A DNA stretch of 64,000 nt from Sulfitobacter sp. F26204 (lineage in GTDB: Bacteria > Pseudomonadota > Alphaproteobacteria > Rhodobacterales > Rhodobacteraceae), in NCBI RefSeq assembly GCF_026410305.1, contig NZ_JAPMLQ010000007.1, positions 1 through 64,000 on the forward strand, given 5' to 3'. The translations under genes and the position numbers were made by a program. The notes below the pieces were generated by a model. The model was given only the letters and a program-made list of their open reading frames with translations, did not search any database and was not told the origin of the DNA. Shown here one piece after another: positions 46,301 to 54,701 of the stretch. The first letter of the stretch is position 1. Each line of letters begins with the position of its first letter.

Positions 46301-46895
46301 GACCCCGCTGAAACGCAAATGGGGGCGGGACGCGGGTGTGCCCTTCATGACTTTGGATGAATTGACTGAGAAAGTGACAGACCGGGGGGCCATGAACGCG
46401 CGCCTTGCGGGTGTGGTCGCAGGACGTCAGGAACGGAAATCCGCACGCGGCAACCGTTTTGCTTTTGCCCAGATGTCCGACCCGACGGGCGGATACGAGG
46501 TCACGTTGTTTTCTGATACGCTTGAAGCTGCGCGTGACCATTTGGAAACCGGTGCCAAGGTTGTCGTGACCGTAGAGGCGACGATGGAAGCGGACCAGTT
46601 GAAGTTATTGGGCAGGTCGGTGGCACCGGTAGATGCCGCGGTCGCCGATGCGGGCAACATGGGGCTGCGCGTTTTCATTGACGGTGCAGAAGCGATTGGT
46701 GCTGTGGCCGATGTACTGGACAGTGCGCGTCGTGCGGCCAAGACAGCGGGGCGCGGACCAGTACAGTTATGCTTGATGGACCCGAACCTGCCAGGAGAGG
46801 TCGAGGTCGATCTGGGTCAGGAATTCCCTGTGACACCGAAGATCAAAAGTGCGATCAGGTCCCTGGGCGGTGTTCTGGAGGTCGAAGAGATCTGA
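43359..46895 (+). CDS. dnaE: DNA polymerase III alpha subunit
   Basis: A 1178-residue replicative polymerase catalytic subunit. An N-terminal PHP domain (FIHLRTHSEYSLLEGA) leads into the palm, where Asp403 and Asp405 in MPDFDIDFCMDRR are catalytic metal ligands; GPGRGSGAGSLVAYAL and the fingers motif KSHAAAYAVVSYQTAWLK are present. The C-terminus has the OB fold (around residue 1000-1090) and the tau-binding tail. Length and motifs fit DnaE1 rather than the error-prone DnaE2. A TTGGGG site precedes the ATG. Confidence 0.96.
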   Translation: MTKTPRFIHLRTHSEYSLLEGALRLKKLPEMCRDAGMPALALTDTNNMFAALEFSVGMAGAGVQPIMGCQVDLAYLTPQAGERPKDPAPVVLLAQTETGYENLMKLNSCLYLDKGGALPQVTLDELEALSEDIICLTGGADGPIGRLLQNSQRPAAETLLIRLKGMFGDRLYVELQRHPGEGGRPESEGTTEQAFVEMAYALEIPLVATNDVYFPKATMYEAHDALICIADGAYVDQQENRRRLTDQHYFKSEAEMVTLFADLPEAVENTVEIARRCAFMTYRRDPILPKFADDEIAELRRQAQQGLQARLAIIPHAAPVEEYQKRLDFELGIIEGMGFPGYFLIVADFIKWAKEHDIPVGPGRGSGAGSLVAYALLITDLDPLRYSLLFERFLNPERVSMPDFDIDFCMDRREEVIQYVQQKYGRDRVGQIITFGALLSKAAVRDIGRVLQMPYGQVDRLSKMIPVEGVKPVSIEKALADEPRLREEARNEEVVARLLDYGQQVEGLLRNASTHAAGVVIGDRPLDRLVPLYQDPRSDMPATQFNMKWVEQAGLVKFDFLGLKTLTVIQNAVDQIKASGRHLHLAADGTELFEPPQGLLDDIATIPLDDEASFKLYASAKTVAVFQVESSGMMDALKRMKPTCIEDIVALVALYRPGPMENIPTYCEVKNGLREIESVHPSIDHLLAETQGIIVYQEQVMQIAQVMAGYSLGGADLLRRAMGKKIAEEMAKERPKFEKGAMANGVDKKKATEVFDLLEKFANYGFNKSHAAAYAVVSYQTAWLKANHPVEFMAGVMNCDIHLTDKLSVYFEEVRKRLELPWVPPCVNRSDATFKVVDGALVYALGALKNVGTEAMKLITQGRKLEAEDKPFATLYDLARRVDLKRVGKRPLEMLARSGAFDQLDTNRRRVFQALDSLVSYSAAIHEQKASNQVSLFGEAGEDLPEPRMMPCDDWEAAERLTEEFKAVGFYLSGHPLDDYMTPLKRKWGRDAGVPFMTLDELTEKVTDRGAMNARLAGVVAGRQERKSARGNRFAFAQMSDPTGGYEVTLFSDTLEAARDHLETGAKVVVTVEATMEADQLKLLGRSVAPVDAAVADAGNMGLRVFIDGAEAIGAVADVLDSARRAAKTAGRGPVQLCLMDPNLPGEVEVDLGQEFPVTPKIKSAIRSLGGVLEVEEI

Positions 46896-46962
46896 AACTG
46901 CGCGATGATGTGCGTGGACCTCTCATGTAGGATAAGGTAAACGAGGCCTTAACGAATGTGGG

Positions 46963-48009
46963 ATGATCATGGGTAAAATCGGTTTCGCGGTTGGATTTTT
47001 GATGGTGCTTGCGGCCTGCGGTGACCCGTTGGCGGGGGTGCCGCGCATCTCCGAAGTTGATCTCGTCGAAACGGACCCTACTGCCCAAGCTCTTCCTACA
47101 GCAGAGGAAATTTCCCGCGAGGGTTTTTTTAACACCCCTTCGTCGCAACTGGATTCAGGTGCAATAGATCCTCCCAAACAGCTTGATACAGCTCAGAGCC
47201 AGCCTGCGAAGGTGGACCAAGCCGCTCCGCGATCTGGAGGATTGCTTGGGTTGTTGCGACGTGCAACGACCGAGCGCCAGCCAGGGGCCACAGGGGCCAA
47301 AGATACATTGTCAGAGGATGCGTTCGAGGCGGCCAAGGCTGCCGAGCCTGTCGTATCGGAAGACCAAACAACGCAAGAGCCAACCGCGCTGGCATCACTG
47401 ACCTCAGCTTCAGATCCTGTTGCAGAGATTGCTACTACCACGAAGCCAGTGAAACGCGGGCTGTTTGGTCGGCTGGCCAATTCACGTTCTGCAACGACAT
47501 CTCAACAGGCTCGAGAAAGTAACTTGCCTGAAGTCGAATACGGTACCCAATTGCCCTATGGCGTGATCGCCCGGAGTTGCGCGTCCAGGCGTCAACCACT
47601 GGGACGAAAGGTGGATGCCGCGCCGGCAAGCGGTTACAAACTCTATGATACCAACCCCGGTGCTGCCGGCCCGCGCACCTTTTATATTACCGGCTTTGAT
47701 GATGGCTGCCCGCGCCAATTGACCGCTGCCCATGTTTTATTGGGTGAACCGTCGTTTTATGAACAGTTGTATTACGGTCCCGCAGGACAACATCTTCCGA
47801 TCGGAGAGACAGATCGTGCCTATGAAAAGATAAAGGGACGGATTTGCGGTGTCCGCAAAGGCAAGCCTTGCGGCGCGAAAATGAAACGGTTGGAGCGAGA
47901 AACAATATTTGTGAACGCCTATGGACGTCAGGATGATAACAATCGTTGGTCAGAACAGTTGATTCACGATGGTCAGGTTCTGGCGAGTGCCATGAAGAGC
48001 AGCGGCTGA
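46963..48009 (+). CDS. Hypothetical lipoprotein with basic repeats
   Basis: A 348-residue protein with a lipoprotein signal (lipobox LAAC, Cys19). A long Ala/Thr/Glu-rich middle carries two similar basic amphipathic stretches, GLLGLLRRATTE and RGLFGRLANSRS. The C-terminal ~150 residues form a compact domain with four or five cysteines (IARSCASRR, DDGCPRQL, GRICGVRKGKPCGAK). I know no function; the C-terminal domain looks conserved, the middle does not. An alternative ATG lies at 46969. It follows dnaE by 67 bases. Confidence 0.8.
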   Translation: MIMGKIGFAVGFLMVLAACGDPLAGVPRISEVDLVETDPTAQALPTAEEISREGFFNTPSSQLDSGAIDPPKQLDTAQSQPAKVDQAAPRSGGLLGLLRRATTERQPGATGAKDTLSEDAFEAAKAAEPVVSEDQTTQEPTALASLTSASDPVAEIATTTKPVKRGLFGRLANSRSATTSQQARESNLPEVEYGTQLPYGVIARSCASRRQPLGRKVDAAPASGYKLYDTNPGAAGPRTFYITGFDDGCPRQLTAAHVLLGEPSFYEQLYYGPAGQHLPIGETDRAYEKIKGRICGVRKGKPCGAKMKRLERETIFVNAYGRQDDNNRWSEQLIHDGQVLASAMKSSG

Positions 48010-48078
48010 CCGGGCAGAGGGAGCTTCACCAAGTTTCGATTTTGGTTAACAAAACCAGATCCGTTGATAGGTGACCCT

Positions 48079-48273
48079 TTAATAGTGCGGTGGCTGCTCG
48101 TCGCCCATGACGACTGCACCACTGCCCGAAGCTTCCCGCTCACCCTCGCGCTGCATCAGCATATGGACCCGCCGGTTCAGCGTCGTAATCTCCGCCTCCT
48201 GCCGCGCCACGATGTCGCTCAGGTCATCAACGGTGCGCGTCAAATGCGCGATCTGTTCTTCTAACTTTTCCAT
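48079..48273 (-). CDS. slyX: SlyX-family protein
   Basis: A 64-residue protein that is almost entirely a coiled coil (EKLEEQIAHLTRTVDDLSDI, TLNRRVHMLMQ) and ends in the diagnostic PPHY. SlyX proteins are widespread, small and of unknown role. The frame opens at 48339, but the ATG at 48273 begins the conserved helix and clears the hisS promoter. It lies between, and opposite to, the lipoprotein and hisS genes. Confidence 0.88.
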   Translation of the reverse strand: MEKLEEQIAHLTRTVDDLSDIVARQEAEITTLNRRVHMLMQREGEREASGSGAVVMGDEQPPHY

Positions 48274-48385
48274 GTCCGTGGCTGTACCATGTGTTTTCAG
48301 CGGCGGTAAGGGGGATAACCTTGCCCCACCGCGCCCCATCCGCTAGATGCGCAGCAAAGATGCACCGGACCCCAAAAGGACCACC

Positions 48386-50023
48386 ATGGCCAAGGTAAAA
48401 AAGACCCCCCGCCCCAAGGCAGAAACGCCCAAGGGATTTCGCGACTATTTCGGGACCGAAGTCACTCATCGCGCTGACATGCTATCCAAGATTGCCGCCG
48501 TCTATCACCGCTATGGCTTTGATGCGTTGGAGTCTTCCGGTGTTGAAACAGTACAAGCGCTGGGCAAGTTCCTGCCCGATGTGGACCGCCCGAACGAGGG
48601 GGTTTTTGCGTGGCAGGAAGACGCGGACGCCGACAAACCCGGCGATTGGCTGGCCCTGCGGTACGATCTGACGGCCCCATTGGCGCGGGTCTATGCGCAG
48701 CATCAGAACGATCTGCCGAAACCCTACCGTCGCTATGCGATGGGGCCAGTGTGGCGGAATGAGAAGCCCGGACCGGGGCGGTTTCGCCAGTTCTATCAGT
48801 GCGATGCGGATACGGTTGGTGCCTCTAGCGTTGCGGCGGATGCCGAAATTTGCGCGATGCTGGCGGATTGTCTTGAGGAAGTCGGCATCGAGCGCGGTGA
48901 TTACATCGTGCGGGTTAACAACCGCAAGGTGTTGAATGGGGTGATGGAGGTTGCAGGCCTGTCGGGCGACGACAAAGAGGCCGAGCGCGGGATTGTGCTG
49001 CGTGCGATTGATAAGCTGGATCGGTTGGGTGTTGATGGCGTGCGCGCGCTATTGGGTGAGGGCCGTAAGGACGAGAGTGGGGATTTTACGAAGGGTGCAG
49101 GGCTGAGCGAGGCGCAGGCCGATGCTGTGATGGGGTTTGTAAATGCTAATGCGGCAGTACTAGAAAAGCTTCGTGATGAAGCAAGACAGCTATCTGATGA
49201 AGATCCTGCTATGGCCGGTGTCGCGAACGCAATCGCTGATGCCGGTGACGTCCAACATCTTTTGGAGCGCGAAGATGCGATCTCATATAGGTCTCAGTGG
49301 AATGGATTAGTGACTGCGCATCTATCTGAACTCGTTTCCGAGTCTCCTATAGGTCGAAGTGGCGTCGAAGAACTAGCTGAAATTGAAAGCCTTTTAATTG
49401 CCGGTGGATACGAAGCAGACCGCATCGTCATAGACCCCTCCGTCGTCCGAGGCCTCGGCTACTACACCGGCCCCGTCTTTGAGGCCGAACTCACCTTCGA
49501 GATCAAAGACGAAAAGGGGCGCACCCGCAACTTCGGCTCCGTTGCTGGCGGGGGGCGGTATGACGACCTGGTCAAACGCTTCACCGGACAGGAAGTGCCC
49601 GCGACGGGTGTCTCCATCGGTGTGGACCGCTTGTTGGCGGCACTTGACGCCAAAGGCCGCCTTGACAAGGCGCCGTCCGGACCTGTTGTCGTCACGGTCA
49701 TGGATAAGGACCGTATGGCCGATTACCAGAAAATGGTCGCGGAATTGCGTGATGCGGACATTCGCGCCGAAGTCTACCTCGGCAATCCCAAGAACTTTGG
49801 CAACCAGCTGAAATACGCTGACAAACGCGGCTCTCCCATTGCCGTCATCGAAGGCAGGGATGAATATGAAAAAGGCGTTATCCAGATCAAGGACCTGATC
49901 CTTGGTGCAAAGTTGGCCGAAAATGCAACGCTGGAAGAATACAACGAACGTCCCAGTCAATATGAAGTGCCCCGCGATCAATTAATCGCCAGGGTGCGCG
50001 AAATTCTGGACAGCCAGAATTGA
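48386..50023 (+). CDS. hisS: Histidyl-tRNA synthetase with an unusual insertion
   Basis: A 545-residue class II aminoacyl-tRNA synthetase. Motif 2 ([24 protein letters not shown]), the histidine-A loop ([14 protein letters not shown]) and motif 3 ([13 protein letters not shown]) are intact. Roseobacter HisS proteins as I remember them are about 500 residues; the excess is at residues 268-315, before the [12 protein letters not shown] segment. The DNA there (49140-49420) is richer in A/T and uses rare codons (AGA, AGG, CTA, TTA) unlike the flanks. The ATG at 48386 follows AAAAGGA. Its stop overlaps hisZ (TGATG). Confidence 0.94.
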   Translation: MAKVKKTPRPKAETPKGFRDYFGTEVTHRADMLSKIAAVYHRYGFDALESSGVETVQALGKFLPDVDRPNEGVFAWQEDADADKPGDWLALRYDLTAPLARVYAQHQNDLPKPYRRYAMGPVWRNEKPGPGRFRQFYQCDADTVGASSVAADAEICAMLADCLEEVGIERGDYIVRVNNRKVLNGVMEVAGLSGDDKEAERGIVLRAIDKLDRLGVDGVRALLGEGRKDESGDFTKGAGLSEAQADAVMGFVNANAAVLEKLRDEARQLSDEDPAMAGVANAIADAGDVQHLLEREDAISYRSQWNGLVTAHLSELVSESPIGRSGVEELAEIESLLIAGGYEADRIVIDPSVVRGLGYYTGPVFEAELTFEIKDEKGRTRNFGSVAGGGRYDDLVKRFTGQEVPATGVSIGVDRLLAALDAKGRLDKAPSGPVVVTVMDKDRMADYQKMVAELRDADIRAEVYLGNPKNFGNQLKYADKRGSPIAVIEGRDEYEKGVIQIKDLILGAKLAENATLEEYNERPSQYEVPRDQLIARVREILDSQN

Positions 50024-51102
50024 TGCCAACACGCTCACAAACCCTCGCAAAGGCGACGTCGCTTCGCAGCATGTTCGAAACGCAAGGCGCGGCTCTGGTC
50101 GAACCGCCGATCTTGCAGCCTGCTGATACGCTGCTGGACCTTTACGGCGAGGACATTCGCGCGCGCGCCTATGTGACCTCTGATGCCTTGCGCGGTGAAC
50201 AAATGCTGCGGCCTGATTTCACGGTGCCCGTTGTTCAGATGCATATGGCGCATGGGGCGGATCCCGCACGCTATACCTACGCAGGCGAGGTATTTCGCCG
50301 ACAAGAAGACGACCCTGCACGCGCGAATGAATATATACAGGTGGGGTATGAAGTGTTTGACCGCACTGACCCGGCGGCGGCGGATGCTGAAGTCTTTGCA
50401 TTGATTTCAGAGGCCTTGTCCGGGTTGCAGGTGACACCCGTGACGGGTGACATCGGGGTGCTTTTGGCGGCAGTTGATGGGTTGCAAACCACTGATGCGC
50501 GCAAAAAGGCGCTGATGCGTCATATCTGGCGACCCAAACGCTTTCGCCAACTGCTTGAGCGGTATGCCGGGCGCGCACCCATGCCGAAGACACGTGCTGC
50601 GCTCTTGGCTGGTGAAGTGACGGCGCAAACGCCGGTTATCGGAAAACGGGCACAAAGCGAGATCGATACACGCATCGAAGCGCTTCGTTCTGATGCAGCA
50701 TCGCCGCCGATTTCAACCCGCGAGGTGGATCTGATCGAGGGGCTACTTGATCTCAAGGGCACCATGCCGCAAGTTCTTGGGCGTCTACGTGATCTGGCGA
50801 TGGACCTGCCACAAATCCAAGAATCTGTGGCACGTGTCGCTTTGCGCGAGGCGGCTTTGAAAGCGCGGGGGATCAACACTGAGACCTTGATGTTCGAGGC
50901 CAGCTTTGGTCGTTCGTCGATGGAATATTATGACGGATTTGTTTTCGGTTTTCGGTCGGAAATGCGTCCGGATCTGCCCGCAATTGCCAGCGGTGGCCGC
51001 TATGATGCCTTGACCCGCCAACTCGGCCATGGCGGTGAAATTCCCGCTGTAGGCGGTGTGATGCGGCCGGGCTTGATGTTGGAACTGGAGGGCGCGGCAT
51101 GA
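50023..51102 (+). CDS. hisZ: ATP phosphoribosyltransferase regulatory subunit
   Basis: A 359-residue HisS paralogue lacking synthetase activity (residue count from the ATG at 50023). It has FETQGAALVEPPILQPADTLLDLYG, RPDFTVPVVQMHM and late ASGGRYDALTRQLG in place of true aminoacylation motifs. HisZ assembles with short-form HisG and confers activity and histidine feedback. It overlaps hisS by one base and hisG by four, giving a hisS-hisZ-hisG translationally coupled cluster. Confidence 0.93.
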   Translation: MPTRSQTLAKATSLRSMFETQGAALVEPPILQPADTLLDLYGEDIRARAYVTSDALRGEQMLRPDFTVPVVQMHMAHGADPARYTYAGEVFRRQEDDPARANEYIQVGYEVFDRTDPAAADAEVFALISEALSGLQVTPVTGDIGVLLAAVDGLQTTDARKKALMRHIWRPKRFRQLLERYAGRAPMPKTRAALLAGEVTAQTPVIGKRAQSEIDTRIEALRSDAASPPISTREVDLIEGLLDLKGTMPQVLGRLRDLAMDLPQIQESVARVALREAALKARGINTETLMFEASFGRSSMEYYDGFVFGFRSEMRPDLPAIASGGRYDALTRQLGHGGEIPAVGGVMRPGLMLELEGAA

Positions 51103-51833
51103 CGCTTAAATTGGGCGTACCGTCCAAGGGCCGGTTGATGGACAAGACCTTTGACTGGTTCGGAGAACGCGGCATCACCTTGGAACGTACGGGGTCGGAA
51201 CGCGAATATGCGGGCCGTGTTGAAGGCATTCAGGGGGTAAGCCTGATCCTGTTGTCTGCTGGCGAAATCCCTCGCGAACTGGCAGCGGGGCGTATTCATC
51301 TGGGCGTGACGGGTACGGATCTCATCCACGAAAAGCTGGCGCTGTGGCAACAGCTTGTCACGCCTATCGAAAAGTTGGGCTTTGGCCATGCGGATCTGAT
51401 TATTGCCGTCCCGCAATGCTGGATTGATGTGGATACACTGGACGATCTGGACGCGGCAGCGGCGGCTTTTCGCGCAGAACACGGACATCGACTTCGGATT
51501 GCCACAAAATACCACAGATTGGTCCGGGAATTTCTGCGTGAACACGGAGTCGCCGATTACACCCTGGTTGATAGCCAAGGCGCAACTGAGGGCACCGTCG
51601 CGAATGAAACGGCAGAAGCGATTGCCGACATTACCTCAACTGGAGAGACACTGCGCGCCAATCATCTAAAGATTCTGACCGATGCGTTGGTTTTGCAATC
51701 GCAAGCTACCCTTTGGCACAGCCGCACCGCACCTTTTGATACCGCGGAAACGGAGGCGCTGGCCATTTTGATGGAAAAGTTGCACGGCGGTCGGGCGGTT
51801 ACAGCACGCCAATCTCCGCCAGTGCCTGATTAA
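51099..51833 (+). CDS. hisG: ATP phosphoribosyltransferase catalytic subunit, short form
   Basis: A 244-residue short-form HisG that joins ATP and PRPP in the first step of histidine synthesis. Visible motifs are LGVPSKGRLMDKT at the N-terminus, LGVTGTDLIHEKL and the PRPP-binding stretch VDSQGATEGTVANETAEAI. It lacks the regulatory C-terminal domain, consistent with dependence on the adjacent HisZ. Its 3' end overlaps the convergent DUF1489 gene by 35 bases. Confidence 0.95.
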   Translation: MTLKLGVPSKGRLMDKTFDWFGERGITLERTGSEREYAGRVEGIQGVSLILLSAGEIPRELAAGRIHLGVTGTDLIHEKLALWQQLVTPIEKLGFGHADLIIAVPQCWIDVDTLDDLDAAAAAFRAEHGHRLRIATKYHRLVREFLREHGVADYTLVDSQGATEGTVANETAEAIADITSTGETLRANHLKILTDALVLQSQATLWHSRTAPFDTAETEALAILMEKLHGGRAVTARQSPPVPD

Positions 51834-52230
51834 GCTCGACCGGCAATGCATCTTCTTCGGCGCGTCCATCCGGGAGGTCCATCGGGGCATCTTCCAGGGA
51901 TAGATACCGCCATCCTTGAAAGGGACGCTTCAGGCTCGACTGGGTTCGAATGATCTCGGGTTCCAATACGATTGCACAGCGGCGAATGCCGTCAGCCCCG
52001 ATGACTTCGTCAAGGCGATTTACGATTTGTCGACACTGGATTGCTCCTTTGATCACCCAGTAAATCGAACCGCCATTCACGATTTCAGCTTCGCGCTTGG
52101 GCCACATCCGCGTCACATGACGCGGATGTCCGTCCGCTGCCTGCGCACGCTTGGTCGCTTGCCACGCGGCAAGGTCTTCGACTGTTTCGGTGCCGACAGA
52201 GAGTTTGATCAGATTGACGGTTTTACCCAT
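51799..52230 (-). CDS. DUF1489-family protein
   Basis: A 143-residue alphaproteobacterial conserved protein of the DUF1489 family (LIKLSVGTETVEDLAAWQ, HVTRMWPKREAEIVNGGSIYWVIKG, LVRTQ-like IIRTQSSLKRPFQGWRYL). Function unknown; its RNA/nucleotide-binding feel is only an impression. The ATG at 52230 is used because it starts the conserved region. The tail overlaps hisG convergently. Confidence 0.85.
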   Translation of the reverse strand: MGKTVNLIKLSVGTETVEDLAAWQATKRAQAADGHPRHVTRMWPKREAEIVNGGSIYWVIKGAIQCRQIVNRLDEVIGADGIRRCAIVLEPEIIRTQSSLKRPFQGWRYLSLEDAPMDLPDGRAEEDALPVELNQALAEIGVL

Positions 52231-52282
52231 ACATTTGCATGCCATTCATGACGGATATGTTCAAGGCTAATAATTTCAAAAT

Positions 52283-52331
52283 ATCGCCTATATAGTGGTT
52301 GAGTTGGGTTGATCTACAACATATAGATATT
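52283..52331 (+). promoter_or_regulatory. Possible NrdR-box pair upstream of nrdJ
   Basis: Two AT-rich 16-base sites, 52283-52298 (ending TATATAGTGG) and 52316-52331 (ACAACATATAGATATT), partly match the NrdR consensus ACACTATATATAGTGT and lie 33 bases apart, about three helical turns. The second matches about 10 of 16 positions; the first only in its right half. They precede nrdJ by about 80-125 bases. Confidence 0.35.
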
Positions 52332-52408
52332 CATGCAGCTTCCAGAATCCCTGTTCCCTCTATATCCTGCTGCTCTGCCCACATCTATCCAATTTAGAAA
52401 GCCATACC

Positions 52409-54676
52409 ATGACCCGATTTGCCGCACCCATCGCTGAACAGATCTGGGATATGAAATATAGGTTCAAGGATGCAGAAGGCACACCGCATGACGTGACAGT
52501 TGAAGACACATGGCGGCGTATCGCCAGGGATCTGGCACAGGTCGAGGAACAGCCGGAAGTCTGGGAAGAAAAATTCTATTCCGCGTTGGAAGATTTCAAA
52601 TACCTGCCCGCCGGACGCATCACCGCGGGGGCAGGTACGGCGCGGCGCGTGACGCTGTTCAACTGTTTCGTGATGGGCACTGTGCCCGACAGCATGGGCG
52701 GCATTTTCGATATGCTGAAAGAGGCAGCTTTGACCATGCAGCAGGGCGGCGGAATCGGTTATGATTTCAGTACGATCCGGCCTAAGGGTGCGGATGTTTT
52801 GGGTGTCTCTGCGGATGCTTCCGGGCCGTTGTCGTTCATGGATGTCTGGGATGCGATGTGCCGAACGATCATGTCGGCAGGATCGCGGCGCGGCGCAATG
52901 ATGGCAACGATGCGTTGCGATCACCCGGATGTAGAGGATTTCATCGCAGCCAAACAGGATCCCGCACGGCTGCGCATGTTCAACATGTCCGTTTTGATCA
53001 CTGACCCTTTCATGGATGCGGTAAAAGCGGATGGACCTTGGGATCTGGTATTTGATGGCAAGGTGTATCGAACGGTACAGGCCCGCGAATTGTGGGATAC
53101 GATGATGATGGCGACCTACAGCTATGCTGAACCGGGGGTCATCTTTATCGACCGGATCAATGCTGCCAACAACTTGAATTACTGCGAAACGATTTCGGCG
53201 ACAAATCCCTGTGGCGAACAGCCTCTGCCGCCCTACGGAGCCTGTTTGCTGGGCTCGATCAACCTTGCGCGGATGGTTTCCAACCCCTTTGAGGCCGCGG
53301 CGTGCCTGGATGAAACCGCGCTGCAGGATCTGGTCGCCACCGCAGTACGGATGATGGACAATGTGGTAGACGTTTCCAAATTCCCGCTGCCCGAACAAGA
53401 ACGCGAAGCTCAGGCGAAACGTCGTATCGGTCTTGGTGTGACAGGCCTTGCTGACGCCTTGTTGATGGTGGGGCAGCGATATGGCAGCGATGAAGCTGCG
53501 GCACAAACCGAAGTATGGCTCAAGGCTATTGCGCGGGCGGCCTATCTGGCCTCGGTGCAGTTGGCCAAGGAAAAGGGGGCGTTTCCGCTGTTTGACGCTG
53601 AGGCCTATCTGGCCTCCGGGACCATGACGCAAATGGACGATGATGTGCGCGATGCCATCCGTGAACATGGGATCCGCAATGCCCTGCTGACGTCCATAGC
53701 CCCCACAGGAACGATCAGCCTCTATGCGGGCAATGTGTCCAGCGGAATCGAACCGGTCTTTGCCTATGCCTACACGCGTAAGGTATTGCAAAAGGACGGT
53801 TCGCGCACCGAAGAAGAAGTTGTCGATTACGCCGTTCAGATGTGGCGCGACCTGAAAGGCGACGCACCTTTGCCGGACTATTTTGTGAATGCACAGACAC
53901 TTGCGCCACTGGATCATGTGAAAATGCAGGCCGCTGCGCAAAAATGGGTGGATTCGAGTATCTCAAAAACCATTAATTGTCCCGAAGACATCAGCTTTGA
54001 TGCCTTTAAAGACGTGTACATGGAAGCATGGGATACCGGCTGCAAAGGTTGTACCACCTATCGACCGAATGAAGTGACAGGATCGGTGTTAAGTGTTTCC
54101 GAAGAAACCAAAGCTGACAAACCCGTGCCGGTGACCGAAGGGGGCGAGGTGGTTTATATGTCCGAACCGCTGGACCGTCCCGAAGAGTTGGAAGGCAACA
54201 CCTACAAGGTCAAATGGCCCGATAGCGAACATGCGTTGTATATTACCATCAACGACATCGTGCTGAATGGCCACCGGCGCCCCTTCGAAGTCTTTATCAA
54301 CTCAAAAAACATGGAGCATTTCGCATGGACAGTTGCCCTGACGCGCATGGTGTCGGCTGTGTTCCGTCGTGGTGGTGATGTGTCCTTTGTCGTTGAGGAG
54401 TTGAAAGCCGTATTCGACCCCCGTGGGGGCGCATGGATGGGCGGCAAATACATCCCGTCGATCCTGGCTGCCATTGGCGGTGTAATCGAACAGCACATGA
54501 TCGCCACAGGCTTCATCGCCGGCGAAGGTATGGGGCTGAAGGCGGATCCGCATGCCAAAGTCGTCGGCTTGGATGCACCGCGCGGGAAAGCATGTTCGAG
54601 CTGCGGTCAATATGAATTGCGCATGGTCGAAGGATGCATGACCTGTGGGTCTTGCGGGCACAGCAAATGCGGATGA
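52409..54676 (+). CDS. nrdJ: Adenosylcobalamin-dependent ribonucleotide reductase (class II)
   Basis: A 755-residue class II enzyme that reduces ribonucleotides using vitamin B12 and is oxygen-independent. The active-site region includes LFNCFVMGTVPDSMGG, the ETISATNPCGEQPLPPYGACLLGSINL motif with the radical-transfer cysteine, and LTSIAPTGTISLYAGNVSSG. The C-terminus is a cysteine-rich zinc-ribbon tail (CSSCG, CMTCGSCGHSKC) that carries the redox thiols. It is preceded by a possible NrdR-box pair and followed 25 bases later by the membrane sulfatase gene. Confidence 0.96.
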   Translation: MTRFAAPIAEQIWDMKYRFKDAEGTPHDVTVEDTWRRIARDLAQVEEQPEVWEEKFYSALEDFKYLPAGRITAGAGTARRVTLFNCFVMGTVPDSMGGIFDMLKEAALTMQQGGGIGYDFSTIRPKGADVLGVSADASGPLSFMDVWDAMCRTIMSAGSRRGAMMATMRCDHPDVEDFIAAKQDPARLRMFNMSVLITDPFMDAVKADGPWDLVFDGKVYRTVQARELWDTMMMATYSYAEPGVIFIDRINAANNLNYCETISATNPCGEQPLPPYGACLLGSINLARMVSNPFEAAACLDETALQDLVATAVRMMDNVVDVSKFPLPEQEREAQAKRRIGLGVTGLADALLMVGQRYGSDEAAAQTEVWLKAIARAAYLASVQLAKEKGAFPLFDAEAYLASGTMTQMDDDVRDAIREHGIRNALLTSIAPTGTISLYAGNVSSGIEPVFAYAYTRKVLQKDGSRTEEEVVDYAVQMWRDLKGDAPLPDYFVNAQTLAPLDHVKMQAAAQKWVDSSISKTINCPEDISFDAFKDVYMEAWDTGCKGCTTYRPNEVTGSVLSVSEETKADKPVPVTEGGEVVYMSEPLDRPEELEGNTYKVKWPDSEHALYITINDIVLNGHRRPFEVFINSKNMEHFAWTVALTRMVSAVFRRGGDVSFVVEELKAVFDPRGGAWMGGKYIPSILAAIGGVIEQHMIATGFIAGEGMGLKADPHAKVVGLDAPRGKACSSCGQYELRMVEGCMTCGSCGHSKCG

Positions 54677-54701
54677 TGTGCGATCTGGTGTAGAACACAT
54701 T

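Noticed and set aside
52394-53941. Long open frame (515 codons) antisense to nrdJ
   Set aside because: It is the mirror of a GC-rich coding gene with clear class II reductase motifs; the antisense product has no family features or ribosome-binding site.
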